Shown here piece after piece: positions 47,615 to 47,775 of a stretch of DNA of 47,775 nt. Each line of letters starts with the position of its first letter. The stretch's first letter is position 1. The notes beneath the pieces were generated by a model. The model had not been told where the DNA came from, made no database searches, and saw nothing but the letters and a program-made list of their open reading frames with translations. A program made the position numbers and the translations under genes. Source of the stretch: Gemmobacter sp964439015 (GTDB lineage Bacteria > Pseudomonadota > Alphaproteobacteria > Rhodobacterales > Rhodobacteraceae); NCBI GenBank assembly GCA_964439015.1, contig CAYTMV010000012.1, positions 1-47,775 of the forward strand, read 5' to 3'.

Positions 47615-47775
47615 ATGGCTTTCACCCTTCCCGATCTGCCCTATGCCCATGACGCACTGGCGTCGCTGGGCATGTCGAAGGAGACGCTGGAATATCACCA
47701 CGACCTGCACCACAAGGCCTATGTCGACAACGGCAACAAGCTGATTGCCGGCACCGAGTGGGAAGGCAAGTCGCT
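47615..47775 (+). CDS. Fe/Mn superoxide dismutase (partial, N-terminal part)
   Basis: About 53 codons are visible before the window ends, starting MAFTLPDLPYAHDALASLGM at ATG 47615 with AGGAG upstream. LEYHHDLHHKAYVDN carries the first metal-ligand histidine and the conserved HHxxY region of the iron/manganese family. It converts superoxide to H2O2 and O2. Iron form (SodB) is more likely by the LPYAHDAL N-terminus, but the metal cannot be decided from this part. Hydrogen peroxide from sarcosine oxidase upstream is a separate stress. Confidence 0.9.
   Translation, partial: MAFTLPDLPYAHDALASLGMSKETLEYHHDLHHKAYVDNGNKLIAGTEWEGKS

Overview
The window comes from a GC-rich alphaproteobacterium, very probably a member of the Rhodobacteraceae (Paracoccus/Rhodobacter relatives). 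Pointers are the NDUFA12-like/MlaD/DUF2155 cluster, the alphaproteobacterial form of ClpP and ClpX, a soxBDAG sarcosine oxidase operon, a DUF2312 (GapR-like) protein, a CcmI protein, and intergenic stem-loop repeats containing CAAATATCC of a kind I associate with this family. Genus cannot be settled from the sequence alone.

Positions 1-7210 look like one end of an integrated mobile element (prophage or phage-like island). A leftward operon of very small overlapping genes (1-1711) starts with a YdaS/Cro-like gene. A divergent rightward operon (1806-3147) starts with a CI-like repressor and continues with a TTG-initiated membrane protein and a secreted protein. A second rightward operon (3229-7210) encodes small proteins, an excisionase-like protein, a tyrosine recombinase, a double-Lar antirestriction-like protein and several small phage-type proteins. 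A tRNA-Asn(GTT) gene at 7415-7489 has its 3' end facing the element and is the likely attachment site. No capsid, tail or terminase genes are visible; the rest of the element lies upstream of the window.

Positions 7580-31063 are chromosomal: an MBL-fold hydrolase opposite an EnvZ-type kinase; two tandem CAP-domain lipoproteins; a CDP-alcohol phosphatidyltransferase; clpP and clpX; the NDUFA12-like/mlaD/DUF2155 cluster convergent with aat; accC and accB; a TetR regulator divergent from an omega-amino acid aminotransferase; a cupin; and a ScfR-like regulator followed by an operon for a REC protein, a small membrane protein, a symporter-type histidine kinase and a FliM/FliN-like protein. A leftward sulfide/persulfide operon (persulfide dioxygenase, two YeeE/YedE halves, DUF442 protein) follows, with a candidate SqrR/BigR operator in front, then a DksA-type gene.

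Positions 31114-47775 hold a degenerate FadJ-like protein, a DUF2312 protein, a split iron-type ABC permease interrupted by 100 N, rsuA, dusA, a TSUP permease, the leftward ccmI-ruvX-DUF1289 operon, the soxBDAG operon with a cluster of TGTCGC motifs in front of it, and the start of a Fe/Mn superoxide dismutase gene cut by the window end.

Most striking for follow-up: the repressor-linked membrane/secreted pair and the repressor's lost autocleavage residues; the degenerate fusion enzyme at 31431-33338; the 55-bp identical flanks of the N gap, which show that the permease gene is intact; the duplicated 3' end at 33977-34048; and the operator-like motif clusters in front of the sulfide and sarcosine operons.
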